Program-made: the position numbers and the translations under genes | NCBI RefSeq assembly: GCF_003601925.1 | Contig: NZ_QZWH01000020.1 | Location: 1-64,000 of the forward strand | DNA: 64,000 nucleotides | Reading direction: 5' to 3' | Origin: Buttiauxella izardii | GTDB taxonomy: Bacteria; Pseudomonadota; Gammaproteobacteria; Enterobacterales; Enterobacteriaceae | In this document: positions 18,386 to 27,670 of the stretch, piece after piece | Layout of the letters: each line of letters begins with the position of its first letter | Numbering within the stretch: position 1 is the first letter of the stretch | The notes under the pieces: model-generated | The model's input: only the letters and a program-made list of their open reading frames with translations | Told to the model about the DNA's origin: nothing | The model's database searches: none

Positions 18386-19901
18386 GGTGAACCCCTTTTT
18401 TATGGGCATCTTCAACGCCGGTTGCCAGCGTCATAATGTTTTCTTGTGTGATTTCAGCGGGGTGCAACTCACCAGCAATACTACCTTCGCGCATCACGTA
18501 AACCCGGTCACTCATGCCGACCACTTCCGGCAACTCGCTGGAGATCATCAGGATCGCCACGCCCTGTTTCGCCATCTGGCTCATGATGCGGTAGATCTCA
18601 CTTTTCGCCCCGACATCCACGCCGCGCGTGGGTTCATCAAGGATCAAAATACGCGGCCCGATCGCCACCCAGCGCGAGATCAACAGCTTTTGCTGATTGC
18701 CGCCAGACAACCCGCCAGCCCGCACTTGCGCGTGTGGCACGCGGATATTCAGCAGGCTGATGGCATCGTCAGAAATGGTCTGGGCTTTCTTGCGATCCAG
18801 CCAGCCGTAATGCGCGTCGCGTTCAAGCGTCGCCATGGTGATGTTGTCTTGTGCGGCGAGTTCAAGGAACAAGCCCTGCTCTTTGCGGTTCTCGGTCAAA
18901 AAGCCGATACCGTGCTGAATAGCTTCACGCGGTGAATGGATTTTGACGGGCTTGCCGTCGATTTCGATAGTCCCACCCGTGGATTTGCGCACGCCAAAAA
19001 TCAGCTGCGCCAGCTCGGAACGCCCGGCGCCGACTAATCCCGCCAGTCCGACAATCTCGCCGGATTTCACCTGTAAGCTGACCGGCTGCACTTTTGCGCC
19101 ATCCGTCAGGTGATGAACATTCAGGCGCACGCTGCCGAGCGGAATATCGCGCTCTTTATTAAACAAATCGCTCAACGGGCGGCCGACCATCATGCGCACC
19201 AGCTCAGTCGCATTGAGGTTTTCACGCGTCAGGCTGCCGACGTATTGCCCGTCGCGCAGCACGCTCACGCGGTCAGATAATTCATACACTTCTGCCATGC
19301 GATGGCTGATATAGATAATCGCCATGCCTTCGTCGCGCAGCCGCATAATCAGCTCGAACAGGCGGTGAGTTTCACGGGAAGAAAGGGCGGCGGTGGGTTC
19401 ATCCATAACCAAAATACGGCTGTTACGGTGCAGCGCTCGGGCAATTTCGACTTGCTGCTGCTCGGCAATCGTCAGGCGTGAGACGAGATCGCTTGCCTTG
19501 AACTGCGCACCGAGGCGGTCAATCACCGTCTGCGCCTGCATCACCATCTCTTTGCGCTTGACCAGGCCACCGCGAGACAACTCGCTGCCGAGGAAAATAT
19601 TCTCCGCCACGGTGAGATTGGGGGCGAGCTGCATCTCCTGATAAATCAGCGTGATGCCTGCGTTTAATGCGTCTTTCGGCCCCTTAATACTGTACGGCTG
19701 GCCGTTAATTAAAATCTCGCCGCTGGTGGCGGTATACGCCCCGGCGAGGATCTTCATCAGCGTACTTTTCCCGGCACCGTTTTCCCCCATTAATGCGTGA
19801 ATTTCGCCGGGGAACACCGTTAAGTCGACACCTTTCAACGCATAAAACTTGCCGAATGACTTGGCAATATTGCGCATCTCCAGAATGGGAACGCTACTCA
19901 T
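18378..19901 (-). CDS. Ribose-type ABC transporter ATPase (two domains)
   Basis: This ATP-binding subunit has 507 residues and two tandem nucleotide-binding domains, like RbsA/XylG. The first domain has Walker [10 protein letters not shown], Walker B ILVMDEPT and a signature [13 protein letters not shown]. The second has GLVGAGRSE in place of a canonical Walker A, as usual in this family, and the signature LSGGNQQK with ILILDEPT. It is the first gene of the operon that runs down to the PfkB kinase at 13671. The operon promoter must lie in 19902-20077. Confidence 0.94.
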   Translation of the reverse strand: MSSVPILEMRNIAKSFGKFYALKGVDLTVFPGEIHALMGENGAGKSTLMKILAGAYTATSGEILINGQPYSIKGPKDALNAGITLIYQEMQLAPNLTVAENIFLGSELSRGGLVKRKEMVMQAQTVIDRLGAQFKASDLVSRLTIAEQQQVEIARALHRNSRILVMDEPTAALSSRETHRLFELIMRLRDEGMAIIYISHRMAEVYELSDRVSVLRDGQYVGSLTRENLNATELVRMMVGRPLSDLFNKERDIPLGSVRLNVHHLTDGAKVQPVSLQVKSGEIVGLAGLVGAGRSELAQLIFGVRKSTGGTIEIDGKPVKIHSPREAIQHGIGFLTENRKEQGLFLELAAQDNITMATLERDAHYGWLDRKKAQTISDDAISLLNIRVPHAQVRAGGLSGGNQQKLLISRWVAIGPRILILDEPTRGVDVGAKSEIYRIMSQMAKQGVAILMISSELPEVVGMSDRVYVMREGSIAGELHPAEITQENIMTLATGVEDAHKKGVHHG

Positions 19902-20077
19902 GGCGCGACTCCTGCGGGTGAAGGTTCAATTGCTGCCAGTGAATCACACGCAGGTAAATGCAAAATGTCAGAAGTCGTTCATATTTGTCATATATCCATC
20001 ATTCTTCGAGTTGCAGGTGCATTGCTTGCGCCTCGGAGAATGTGGGAAATATGAGTGAAGAGTTTTTCGATGGGAGG
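19902..20077. other. Probable promoter region of the sugar operon
   Basis: This 176-bp gap lies upstream of the ABC ATPase and downstream of the AT-rich Hcp island. It contains TTCGAGTTGCAGGTGCATTGC (about 20007-20027), a phrase reminiscent of dispersed enterobacterial intergenic repeats. No clear -10/-35 pair or operator could be assigned. Confidence 0.35.
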
Positions 20078-20278
20078 TTATTTTTCTATACGTTTCGCTA
20101 TTTTCCAGACCGCGACGATGACAATAGAAATTGAAAGCAACGTTAATTTCCCCCAGTGCTCAGGAAAATATCTGTAAAAAGTGCAGGACAAAATAATAAT
20201 GATGGCCAACGGTAAATATGAATACAATGTTTCGGTTTTTATCCAGTCAAAAAAGAACTGTTTCATGAAACTTTTCAT
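20078..20278 (-). CDS. Small membrane protein, possible immunity protein
   Basis: This 66-residue protein has two hydrophobic segments (about residues 19-36 and 44-60) and a basic C-terminus (WKIAKRIEK). Its ATG overlaps the stop codon of the 230-residue gene by four bases (ATGA), so the two are translated together. It belongs to an AT-rich three-gene unit that begins with hcp. By analogy with type VI effector/immunity pairs, a small membrane protein after an unknown effector is a natural candidate for immunity. I see no homology that proves it. Confidence 0.55.
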   Translation of the reverse strand: MKSFMKQFFFDWIKTETLYSYLPLAIIIILSCTFYRYFPEHWGKLTLLSISIVIVAVWKIAKRIEK

Positions 20279-20967
20279 TTTGTCATGTCTCTCAATATAG
20301 CGATCGCATCTCGTTCACTAAGTGTGGTATTCATAATTCCAATATTTCTTTGCAGTGCAGGTTCAATGATGAAATACAGCATTTCCAGATTATTTCGGTA
20401 TAGAATGTAATAAAATACCGGGTTAATCGTTTTTAATCGTCTCGCTGAAAGAGCGGCTTTTTGTATATTACTATAAAAATCAAGTAATGTGAGAATAACA
20501 TTACTTACCTTACCAATTGCTGTGCGAATTTTCGTGGTAAAGTTCATTGATTCTGAAATAGACTTTGCTATCAGATATGATAACGCCGATTTTGTTGAAA
20601 ATTTAGTTCTGTTTTTTGCTAAAAAGCCCGTTACCTGAATAACTATTCTTTCCTTCGCAGAATCACTGAAGTTATCTAAAACATGTCCAGTATATAATTC
20701 TACCATATCAAATATGACATCTTTCCTTGTAAAGACTTCATTGATTGCGGCAATCATCCTTTTGTCTTCTTCTTTTAACTCCTGACATACATCCTGGTAA
20801 TTATCAAAAAAGCAGGATGTGTACCAGCTCACCCTCTCTGCACCTGAATAGATGCTATTGAGCACTTCATGCCCATTTTTCCGAAACGATGTTAACCCTT
20901 CCTCCAAAGATAATGCTATTTTTCTTTCTGACTCCATATTCATTTTTAAATAATCAGAATTATTCAT
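20275..20967 (-). CDS. Unknown protein beside hcp, candidate type VI effector
   Basis: I do not recognise this 230-residue protein. It is mostly alpha-helical, with no signal peptide. A long charged N-terminal half is followed by moderately hydrophobic stretches (ALSYLIAKSISESM, VSNVILTLLDFY, PVFYYILYRNNLEMLYFII). It is encoded 38 bases after hcp and overlaps a small membrane protein gene by four bases. Base composition is much richer in A and T than the flanking genes, a sign of transfer. The context suggests an Hcp-delivered antibacterial effector, perhaps acting on membranes in the manner of pore-forming effectors such as Ssp6 or Tse4. That is inference; no catalytic motif is visible. Confidence 0.6.
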   Translation of the reverse strand: MNNSDYLKMNMESERKIALSLEEGLTSFRKNGHEVLNSIYSGAERVSWYTSCFFDNYQDVCQELKEEDKRMIAAINEVFTRKDVIFDMVELYTGHVLDNFSDSAKERIVIQVTGFLAKNRTKFSTKSALSYLIAKSISESMNFTTKIRTAIGKVSNVILTLLDFYSNIQKAALSARRLKTINPVFYYILYRNNLEMLYFIIEPALQRNIGIMNTTLSERDAIAILRDMTK

Positions 20968-21005
20968 ACCTATAGTCCATTAATAGAGAGATAATCTTGA
21001 ATTCG

Positions 21006-21485
21006 TTAAAAAACACGGTCCATCCACAAGCTATAAGAACTTGTCCCAGCAGAACAATGCTCCCAACTAATGGCTTCATAAACAAATGAGACTGTTTCTT
21101 CTGCGAGACCTTGACTATCATCGACAACATGAGGCACAGAAAGTTGTAAATCACAAATACGAGCTTCCGTGAGCTTAATCATGTAGTACAGCTCATTAAG
21201 TCCAAAGCGATTTGTGCGGTATACAGGGAATTCGCAACTTAATATTTCATTGTCATTAATAGCTTTGCTTAATAATGGTGATGATTTATCAATTGGTTTT
21301 CTGATCGACAGACATTGATGATTTATGTTATCAATGCGAGTTAAACGGTGGTTTAGCTCATACACCATAATTTGATCAAGATGTGTGATCTGAGCCTTAT
21401 TGCCGATTGAATCCAGTGACATACAACCAGAAGATATTAGCCCCTGATTTTTTCCATTGAGTGTCATATAAATTGAATTTGCCAT
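21006..21485 (-). CDS. hcp: Hcp-family type VI secretion tube protein (orphan)
   Basis: This is an Hcp/TssD family protein of 159 residues, the usual length. It begins MANSIYMTLNGKNQGLISSG and has the family's later features: KPIDKSSPLL, FPVYRT and a C-terminal AISWEHCSAGTSSYSLW. Hcp forms hexameric rings that build the inner tube of the type VI machine and bind small effectors in the lumen. No other type VI genes are in the window, so this is an orphan copy. It probably works with a machine encoded elsewhere and carries the downstream protein as cargo. The gene is AT-rich compared with its surroundings. Confidence 0.88.
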   Translation of the reverse strand: MANSIYMTLNGKNQGLISSGCMSLDSIGNKAQITHLDQIMVYELNHRLTRIDNINHQCLSIRKPIDKSSPLLSKAINDNEILSCEFPVYRTNRFGLNELYYMIKLTEARICDLQLSVPHVVDDSQGLAEETVSFVYEAISWEHCSAGTSSYSLWMDRVF

Positions 21486-21705
21486 GATGCACCTTACTTT
21501 AATATAAATAATTAATAACTTAAGGGAGGCTTATTTATCATGCCGATATTCCATATCGACTAAATAAGTTTACCGGCTTGTCGAGGGAGCTATTAAGGTT
21601 TCCATGCTTTATTACTACCGCGACCTTTGAGTGCGGAATACTAGACACCGTCTGGAGAATGTGGCAATTCTGTTTTCATACTTTCGGCGGCATCATGGAG
21701 CCAAC

Positions 21706-24270
21706 ATGCCAACACCCCGCACACCCTTTCTCACCAGCGCTCGTGGGCGTTTGCTCTCTTTTAATTTGCTGGTGGTAGCGGTGACGTTACTGGTGTGCGG
21801 CGTGGCGATTTTAGGTTTTGATCACGCCAGCCGATTGCAGGAGCAGGTTCAGGGGCAAACGCTGAGCGATATGTCCGGCAGCATGGAGCTGGCGCGGGAT
21901 ACGGCGAATGTGGCGACGGCGGCGGTGCGGCTGACGCAAGTGGTCGGCGCACTGGAATATCAAAGTGAAGCGCAGCGTTTGCAGCAAACCCAGCAGGCGC
22001 TGCAAAACTCGCTCAATCACCTGGCGAATGCGCCCCTCGCCAGCCACGAACCGGAATTAGTTAAGCGCATCACCGAGCGCAGTAACGAGCTGGAAAGCAG
22101 CGTCACGCGTATGTTGGAACTCGGCCACCGCCGCCATCTGGAGCGTAACGCGCTGCTCAGCGCGTTGTATCAAAACCAAAGTTATCTGCATCATATTCAG
22201 GACATCAATGCTCGTGACGGATTAACACAGCCGGAGGCGCGGCTGCTCACTGAAATGGACCGACTGATTCTGATCGCCATTCAAACTCCGTCGCCTAAAG
22301 CCACCGTTGTGCAGCTTACCGACGTGATGGCGCAACTCCCGAAGCATGCTGATTCGCCGTTGGTCGATGAAATTTTGCAGGAGTTCGCCACTCATTTGCA
22401 GCAATTGCTGCCGCTTTCGCAGGCACTGGATAACAGCGATTTAGGCATCGCCTGGTACATGTATCACATCAAGGCGCTGGTGGCGTTTTTGAATGAGGAC
22501 ATCAATCAGTACGTGCAAAAAGTGGCGCAGGAGTCGCTCAACCGCACCGAGCAAAGCCACAAAGAGCTGCAATCGATGATTGCGTTTATCGGCCTGTTTG
22601 CCCTGTTGGCGCTGGTGATTACCGGTTTTGCCGGTTGGTATATTTACCGCAATCTCGGCTCGAACCTGACGGCGATTTCCCACGCCATGACGCGGCTGGC
22701 GCGAGGCGAGCGTGATGTTAGCGTGCCTGCGTTGCAGCGCAGTGATGAACTGGGCGAACTGGCGCGGGCATTTAACGTTTTTGCGAGAAACACCGCATCG
22801 CTGGAACATACCTCGAAATTACTCAAAGAAAAAAGTAACCAACTGGAAACCACCTTCCACGCCATACGCGATGGTTTTGCGCTGTTCGATAATGACGGAA
22901 TTTTAGTGGTCTGGAACCCGCAATATCCGCTGCTGCTGGGGCTTGCGCCGGAGCATCTCCAGCGCGGGCAGCACTATATGAGTTTGCTCAAACAGGTGTC
23001 GCCGCTTCAGGAACATATCGTTGAGAACCTCTCGCGCCCGCTCCCCAAACCGCAGGAATTACGGCTTGCCGACAATCGCACTATCGAGCTGCGTTTCAGC
23101 CCAGTGCCGGGGCGCGGCATGGTGAATGTGGTGCTGGAGCGCAGCGAGCGCAAAGCGCTGGAAGAGGCGCTGGTTCACAGCCAGAAAATGAAAGCGGTGG
23201 GGCAGTTAACTGGCGGCCTGGCGCATGATTTCAATAACTTGCTGGCGGTGATTATTGGCAGTCTGGAGCTGACGTCCGTCGATTCTCCTGATGCCATACG
23301 CATTCAACGCGCTCTGAAAGCCGCCGAGCGCGGCGCGCAACTGACTCAACGTCTGCTGGCGTTCTCTCGCAAACAGTCGCTGCATCCGCACGCGGTGTCG
23401 ATGAAAAACCTGCTGGAAAACCTCGATCCGCTGATTCGCCATTCGCTTCCCGCCGCTCTCACGCTCGAGATTGAAGCACAGCATCCGGCGTGGCCCGCGT
23501 GGATCGATGTGAATCAACTTGAGAATGCGATTATCAATCTGGTAATGAACGCCCGCGATGCGATGGACGGGCAAAGCGGCACCATCAAAATTCGTACCTG
23601 GAACCAGCGCGTGGTGCGTTCGAGCGGGCGCAAGCAAGACATGGTGGCGCTGGAGGTTGTCGATAGCGGGCACGGAATGTCGGCGGAGGTGAAAGCGCAA
23701 GTGTTCGAGCCATTCTTCACCACCAAGCAGACGGGCAGCGGCAGCGGTTTGGGCTTGTCGATGGTGTATGGATTTGTGCGTCAGTCCGGCGGACGGGTGC
23801 AAATCGAAAGTGCGCCGGGCCAGGGAACGCTGGTGCGTCTGCAATTACCCCGCGCGCCTGCACAAGCGGCGAGCGAAACCTTGCCGGAACCGCTGGCGGT
23901 GAATCCCGAGCAAGATCAGCTCGTTCTGGTGCTGGAAGATGAACACGACGTGCGCCAGACGCTATGCGAACAGTTGCATCAGCTTGGCTATTTGACGCTC
24001 GAAACCAGCGACAGCCAGCAGGCGCTGCAACTGCTTAAAGAAGTGCCGGATATTCAGATTTTAATCAGCGATTTAATGCTGCCGGGGCCGATGAGCGGCG
24101 CGGATGTGATTGGCCATGCGCGGGAGCATTATCCGCATCTGACGTGCTTGTTAATTAGCGGTCAGGATCTGCGTCGCAGCGGGCAACAATTGCCGCAAGT
24201 GGAGCTTTTGCGTAAGCCTTTTAACCAGCAAAAACTGGCGCAGGCGCTGCGGCTCGCACATCGCTCGTAA
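21706..24270 (+). CDS. Hybrid sensor histidine kinase
   Basis: This membrane-bound hybrid kinase has 854 residues. In order it has a first membrane segment (about 18-38), a long periplasmic helical sensor, a second membrane segment (about 290-315), a HAMP linker, a PAS-like domain (about 390-475), a dimerisation/phospho-acceptor domain with His507 (GGLAHDFNNLL), an ATPase domain (NLVMNARDAMDG, GSGLGLSMVYG) and a C-terminal receiver with Asp789 (LISDLMLPG). It has no HPt domain. The ATG at 21706 with GGAG just upstream is preferred over the GTG at 21631. The sensor part resembles TorS-type helical bundles. Its partner may be the orphan response regulator at 12398, across the sugar operon. Confidence 0.88.
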   Translation: MPTPRTPFLTSARGRLLSFNLLVVAVTLLVCGVAILGFDHASRLQEQVQGQTLSDMSGSMELARDTANVATAAVRLTQVVGALEYQSEAQRLQQTQQALQNSLNHLANAPLASHEPELVKRITERSNELESSVTRMLELGHRRHLERNALLSALYQNQSYLHHIQDINARDGLTQPEARLLTEMDRLILIAIQTPSPKATVVQLTDVMAQLPKHADSPLVDEILQEFATHLQQLLPLSQALDNSDLGIAWYMYHIKALVAFLNEDINQYVQKVAQESLNRTEQSHKELQSMIAFIGLFALLALVITGFAGWYIYRNLGSNLTAISHAMTRLARGERDVSVPALQRSDELGELARAFNVFARNTASLEHTSKLLKEKSNQLETTFHAIRDGFALFDNDGILVVWNPQYPLLLGLAPEHLQRGQHYMSLLKQVSPLQEHIVENLSRPLPKPQELRLADNRTIELRFSPVPGRGMVNVVLERSERKALEEALVHSQKMKAVGQLTGGLAHDFNNLLAVIIGSLELTSVDSPDAIRIQRALKAAERGAQLTQRLLAFSRKQSLHPHAVSMKNLLENLDPLIRHSLPAALTLEIEAQHPAWPAWIDVNQLENAIINLVMNARDAMDGQSGTIKIRTWNQRVVRSSGRKQDMVALEVVDSGHGMSAEVKAQVFEPFFTTKQTGSGSGLGLSMVYGFVRQSGGRVQIESAPGQGTLVRLQLPRAPAQAASETLPEPLAVNPEQDQLVLVLEDEHDVRQTLCEQLHQLGYLTLETSDSQQALQLLKEVPDIQILISDLMLPGPMSGADVIGHAREHYPHLTCLLISGQDLRRSGQQLPQVELLRKPFNQQKLAQALRLAHRS

Positions 24271-24353
24271 TATTTTGAAGCGGTTATGCAAATCAATGAA
24301 AAGGTCAGCGGCAAACAATTGACTATAATTGCGGAAACGCACATAAATAGAGC

Positions 24354-24490
24354 TACCCCTTCCAGTATTTCAGGAGGAAGCGGGTGGGTTCAGGAATTCA
24401 ACTTAGCGGCCTCATGTATTGATATGCACCTCACTGATCATCCTGTAGCAAGGACTTAGCCCCTCTGTAAAGAGGGGCTGACTTTGTCGG
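24354..24490 (+). ncRNA. Candidate small RNA
   Basis: In the gap after the kinase gene, TTGACT (24319-24324) is followed 17 bases later by CATAAA (24342-24347). A strongly structured stretch comes next: CTACCCCTTCC pairs with GGAGGAAGCGGGTGG (about 24352-24387), and a perfect 9-bp stem AGCCCCTCT/AGAGGGGCT (24458-24479) lies near the end. No reading frame accounts for it. The run of T after the last stem is poor, so termination is doubtful. I cannot name a known family. Confidence 0.35.
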
Positions 24491-24541
24491 CCAAATGAAT
24501 TGCCTGAATCCTCAGACAATTTTTGTATGAATCAGCACGAA

Positions 24542-25450
24542 TTACAGCGTGCCGGTTCCGCCATCTGAACACCACACCTGGCCTGAGGTAAAGCTGGACT
24601 CCGGCGAGGCGAATGTCACATACAACGAGGCAATTTCTGCCGGTTGGCCTGGGCGTCCGAGCGGTGCTGATGCGCCAAACTTCTCAATTTTCTCTTGCGG
24701 CTGCCCGCCGCTGCACTGCAATACTGTCCAGTACGGGCCGGGTGCCACTGCATTCACTCTGATCCCCTCCGGTGCCAATTGTTTGGCGAGGGACTTGGTG
24801 AACGCGACAATGGCGGCCTTGGTCTGTGAATAATCAAGCAGGTTGTCGCTCGGCAAGTAGGCTTGAACGGAGGCGGTATTGATGATTGCCGCACCGCGTG
24901 GCAGGTAGCTCAGCGCGGCTTTAGTAATCCAGAACATCGCATACACGTTGGTTTTGAAGGTGGCGTCAAACGCCTCGGTGGTAAGATCTTTTATCGACTC
25001 ACAAAACTGCTGACGCCCGGCGTTGTTGATCAGCAAATCCAGCCCGCCCAGCTCCTGTGCCGCCTGCGTCACCAGTTGCTGGCAAAACGCTTCATCGCGG
25101 ATATCACCCGGAATGGCAACGGCTTTACACCCTTCGGCACGAATCAGCGCGATCACCTCGACCGCATCTTCCTCTTCTTCAGGCAGATAATTGATGGCGA
25201 CATCAGCGCCTTCACGCGCAAAGGCGATAGCCACCGCGCGCCCTATCCCAGAATCACCGCCAGTTATCAAAGCTTTACGCCCGACGAGCCTGTCGCTGCC
25301 TTTATAGGATGTTTCACCATGATCGGGCACCGGGATCATGTTTTTGGCAAGCCCCGGAAATGGCTGCTTCTGATGTTCAAAAGGTGGCGATGGATAAGCA
25401 TCGGAGTGGGTTTTGTTACGTGAATCGGGGATCCCATTCTTGCTTTGCAT
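24542..25450 (-). CDS. Short-chain dehydrogenase, YghA-like
   Basis: This NAD(P)-dependent short-chain dehydrogenase/reductase has 302 residues. It carries the extended N-terminal tail (PFPGLAKNMIPVPDHGE) characteristic of the YghA/general-stress subgroup. The cofactor motif TGGDSGIGR, the NNAG motif (LLINNAGRQQF) and the catalytic Tyr and Lys (DYSQTKAA) with a preceding Ser (NTASVQAY) are all intact. These enzymes reduce aldehydes or small carbonyls. AGGAG precedes the ATG. It stands alone between the putative RNA and the export operon. Confidence 0.9.
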   Translation of the reverse strand: MQSKNGIPDSRNKTHSDAYPSPPFEHQKQPFPGLAKNMIPVPDHGETSYKGSDRLVGRKALITGGDSGIGRAVAIAFAREGADVAINYLPEEEEDAVEVIALIRAEGCKAVAIPGDIRDEAFCQQLVTQAAQELGGLDLLINNAGRQQFCESIKDLTTEAFDATFKTNVYAMFWITKAALSYLPRGAAIINTASVQAYLPSDNLLDYSQTKAAIVAFTKSLAKQLAPEGIRVNAVAPGPYWTVLQCSGGQPQEKIEKFGASAPLGRPGQPAEIASLYVTFASPESSFTSGQVWCSDGGTGTL

Positions 25451-25564
25451 ATTCAGCTCCTGTGATTTTCATTAGCAGAACATCAAGCTTAGAACAAAAA
25501 TCCCGACCTGAGCCGCGATAAGCCCCAGGAGTCATCCGACAAATTCGACACCTGCGGCGCAAAA

Positions 25565-27670
25565 CTAACCCTCTTTCCCCATCCCGGTTTGCTGAATCAA
25601 CATCAATGACACGCTATTAAACCAACGATGCGCGAGACTCTGCCGCTTACTCTCAACCGAGATATCCGCCAGATTTTCCCGGTTGACCAACGCCGCATTA
25701 CCTTCACCTTCAATCGACACGCGATACCACACACCTTGCGGGCGCAGATCTTTGGCCTGAGCCGTTGGGTTAAGCTGCACCGGGCCGCCATGATCTTTTG
25801 CCAGCAACAAAGAGGGCAGGCGCGTCACCACGTTATGGTCGATGGAAACCACGCGTCCGATAAGCGGTTGCCACTCTCCGTTCTGGTAAATTTTGGCGGG
25901 TGAACCCACACGCAGCCGCGCCAAATCTTCTTCACCCACCAACGCTTTCACCCGCCAGCGGTCGGCATTCACCAGCGTGGCGATGTGCGATGTCGGCGAA
26001 ACCCAGCTTCCTGGTTGCAACGATAAATCCCGGTCTTCAATCCTTCCCGCCGATGCCGCCACCAGCCGCAAACGCAGCAATTCACTATTGCCCGCACTTT
26101 GCTGGAGCGAATACTGGCGCGCCATTTGTTCCGCTAAAACCTGTTTCGCCGGGCCGTCTTTATCAAGGCCCAACGCCCCGCGGGCGCTATATTCCCAGGC
26201 GCGGCGCATCTCCTCGGCTTTACGCTGGGAGGTTTCCGGCAACGGCGCAATCAGCTCAAACAGCGGTTGCCCGGCTTTCACTTCTTGCCCGTCGGTGACG
26301 AAAACTTTCTCAAGCTTTGCGCTATACGGCGTGTAAATCGGCTGCACAAAACCGGCTTCAATCACCCCCGGCAGGCTGACTTTGTTCGACCACGGCACAA
26401 AAATAACCAGCAGCGCGGCAATCACAATCAGCAGCAATCTTCGGCGATAAAACGGCTGGCTTTCCTGCCTGCGCGCCCAAATAGTTTGGATTTCTCTGAT
26501 CATCGGCTGCACCACAAAAGTCACAATTTCTACTAAAAACAGAATCACACCCAGCGCCTTAAAGAAGGCGTGATAAACCAGCACCGCGATGCCGATAAAC
26601 AGCAGCAGGCGGTAAATCCAGGTGGCGAAGGCGAAGATCGTCAGAAAGCGCGCAAAGGCAGGCGTGACGTTATCGGGCTTCGGATCGTTGATGCCAAAAA
26701 GATGCCAGCGCATCGCTCGTTTTGCCCAGTTTCCGGCGCGTTCGTGCAGCCCTGGGAAGTCGAGCATATCGCTTAGAATGTAGTAGCCATCAAAGCGCAT
26801 AAACGGGCTGGCGTTGACGACGACCGTCATCACCCACGCGGTAGTGGCGAGGAAAAACAGCGCGTTCTTGACGCTGCCTTCCGGCGCGAATGACCACAGC
26901 AAAGTCGCCCACGCCGCCAGCACCAGCTCGGAAACAATTCCGGCGCAGGCGATTTTCAGGCGGTCGCGGGAGTGATTGAGTTTCCAGCTTTCCCCGGTGT
27001 CGGTGTAGGCCATCGGCAGCATCACCAGCAGCGCGACGCCCATATGCCCGACCCGCACGCCGTGGCGCGTGGCGGTTAATGCGTGGCCCATTTCGTGCCA
27101 GCATTTTGAGAACACCAGTGCGATGGCAAACGCCACCGCGCCGTGCCAGTTCACCACGTTATGCAGCGTGGCGACCACGGTGTCCCACTGGCGAGCGGCG
27201 AGTACGATGCCCGTCACCGCCACAAAAAACGTCAGCCAGAGAAAGGTTTTGCTGAACAGCGGTTGCAGCCACGGCAGCGCTTTGCGCAGGGCTTTTTCCG
27301 GGTGAACCAGCGGAATGCGGATAAACAGATAACTGTGCAGCAGCCATTTCCAGGCCGACTTCGCCGGGCGATAACGCGCGCTGCGCAGCAGTTGCTGTTG
27401 CTGCAAAAACAGCACGAACTCTTTGATGTCCTCTTCTTCGACATTCAGCGTGGTTTGCTGGTTAATCGCCTCGGCGATTTTCCCGGCGTCGCCCAACTGC
27501 CAGCGTTTGAGGATTTCGATTTCCAGCCAGCCGAGGCGGAAAAACAGATTGCGTACCGGGTCGGCTAAATGCCACGCCGGAGAACCGTCGCGGTTGCTGC
27601 CCGCGCTGTTAAGGCGCAGTTCATCACGTAGCGCAGGCCACGGTGGCGCGGTGGCAATCGCGTCGATCAC
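25565..27670 (-). CDS. M50 metalloprotease-HlyD fusion membrane protein
   Basis: This 701-residue protein joins three parts. Residues 1-95 look like a PqqD-type winged domain. Residues about 110-440 form a polytopic site-2-protease-like (M50) domain with HEMGH at 192-196 and the third ligand in NASPFMRFDGYY (Asp294), so the zinc site looks complete. Residues about 450-680 are a HlyD-like periplasmic adaptor with the lipoyl-type phrase TPYSAKLEKVFVTDGQEVKAGQPL. It starts with a GTG that overlaps the previous stop by four bases (GTGA). It is the last gene after adhesin, TolC-like and HlyD-like genes. I infer a role in processing or export of the giant adhesin. No ATPase is fused or adjacent. 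Confidence 0.85.
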   Translation of the reverse strand: MIDAIATAPPWPALRDELRLNSAGSNRDGSPAWHLADPVRNLFFRLGWLEIEILKRWQLGDAGKIAEAINQQTTLNVEEEDIKEFVLFLQQQQLLRSARYRPAKSAWKWLLHSYLFIRIPLVHPEKALRKALPWLQPLFSKTFLWLTFFVAVTGIVLAARQWDTVVATLHNVVNWHGAVAFAIALVFSKCWHEMGHALTATRHGVRVGHMGVALLVMLPMAYTDTGESWKLNHSRDRLKIACAGIVSELVLAAWATLLWSFAPEGSVKNALFFLATTAWVMTVVVNASPFMRFDGYYILSDMLDFPGLHERAGNWAKRAMRWHLFGINDPKPDNVTPAFARFLTIFAFATWIYRLLLFIGIAVLVYHAFFKALGVILFLVEIVTFVVQPMIREIQTIWARRQESQPFYRRRLLLIVIAALLVIFVPWSNKVSLPGVIEAGFVQPIYTPYSAKLEKVFVTDGQEVKAGQPLFELIAPLPETSQRKAEEMRRAWEYSARGALGLDKDGPAKQVLAEQMARQYSLQQSAGNSELLRLRLVAASAGRIEDRDLSLQPGSWVSPTSHIATLVNADRWRVKALVGEEDLARLRVGSPAKIYQNGEWQPLIGRVVSIDHNVVTRLPSLLLAKDHGGPVQLNPTAQAKDLRPQGVWYRVSIEGEGNAALVNRENLADISVESKRQSLAHRWFNSVSLMLIQQTGMGKEG

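Noticed and set aside
20960-21154. 64-codon frame on the minus strand inside hcp
   Set aside because: It overlaps hcp almost fully in another frame, and hcp is a recognised family.
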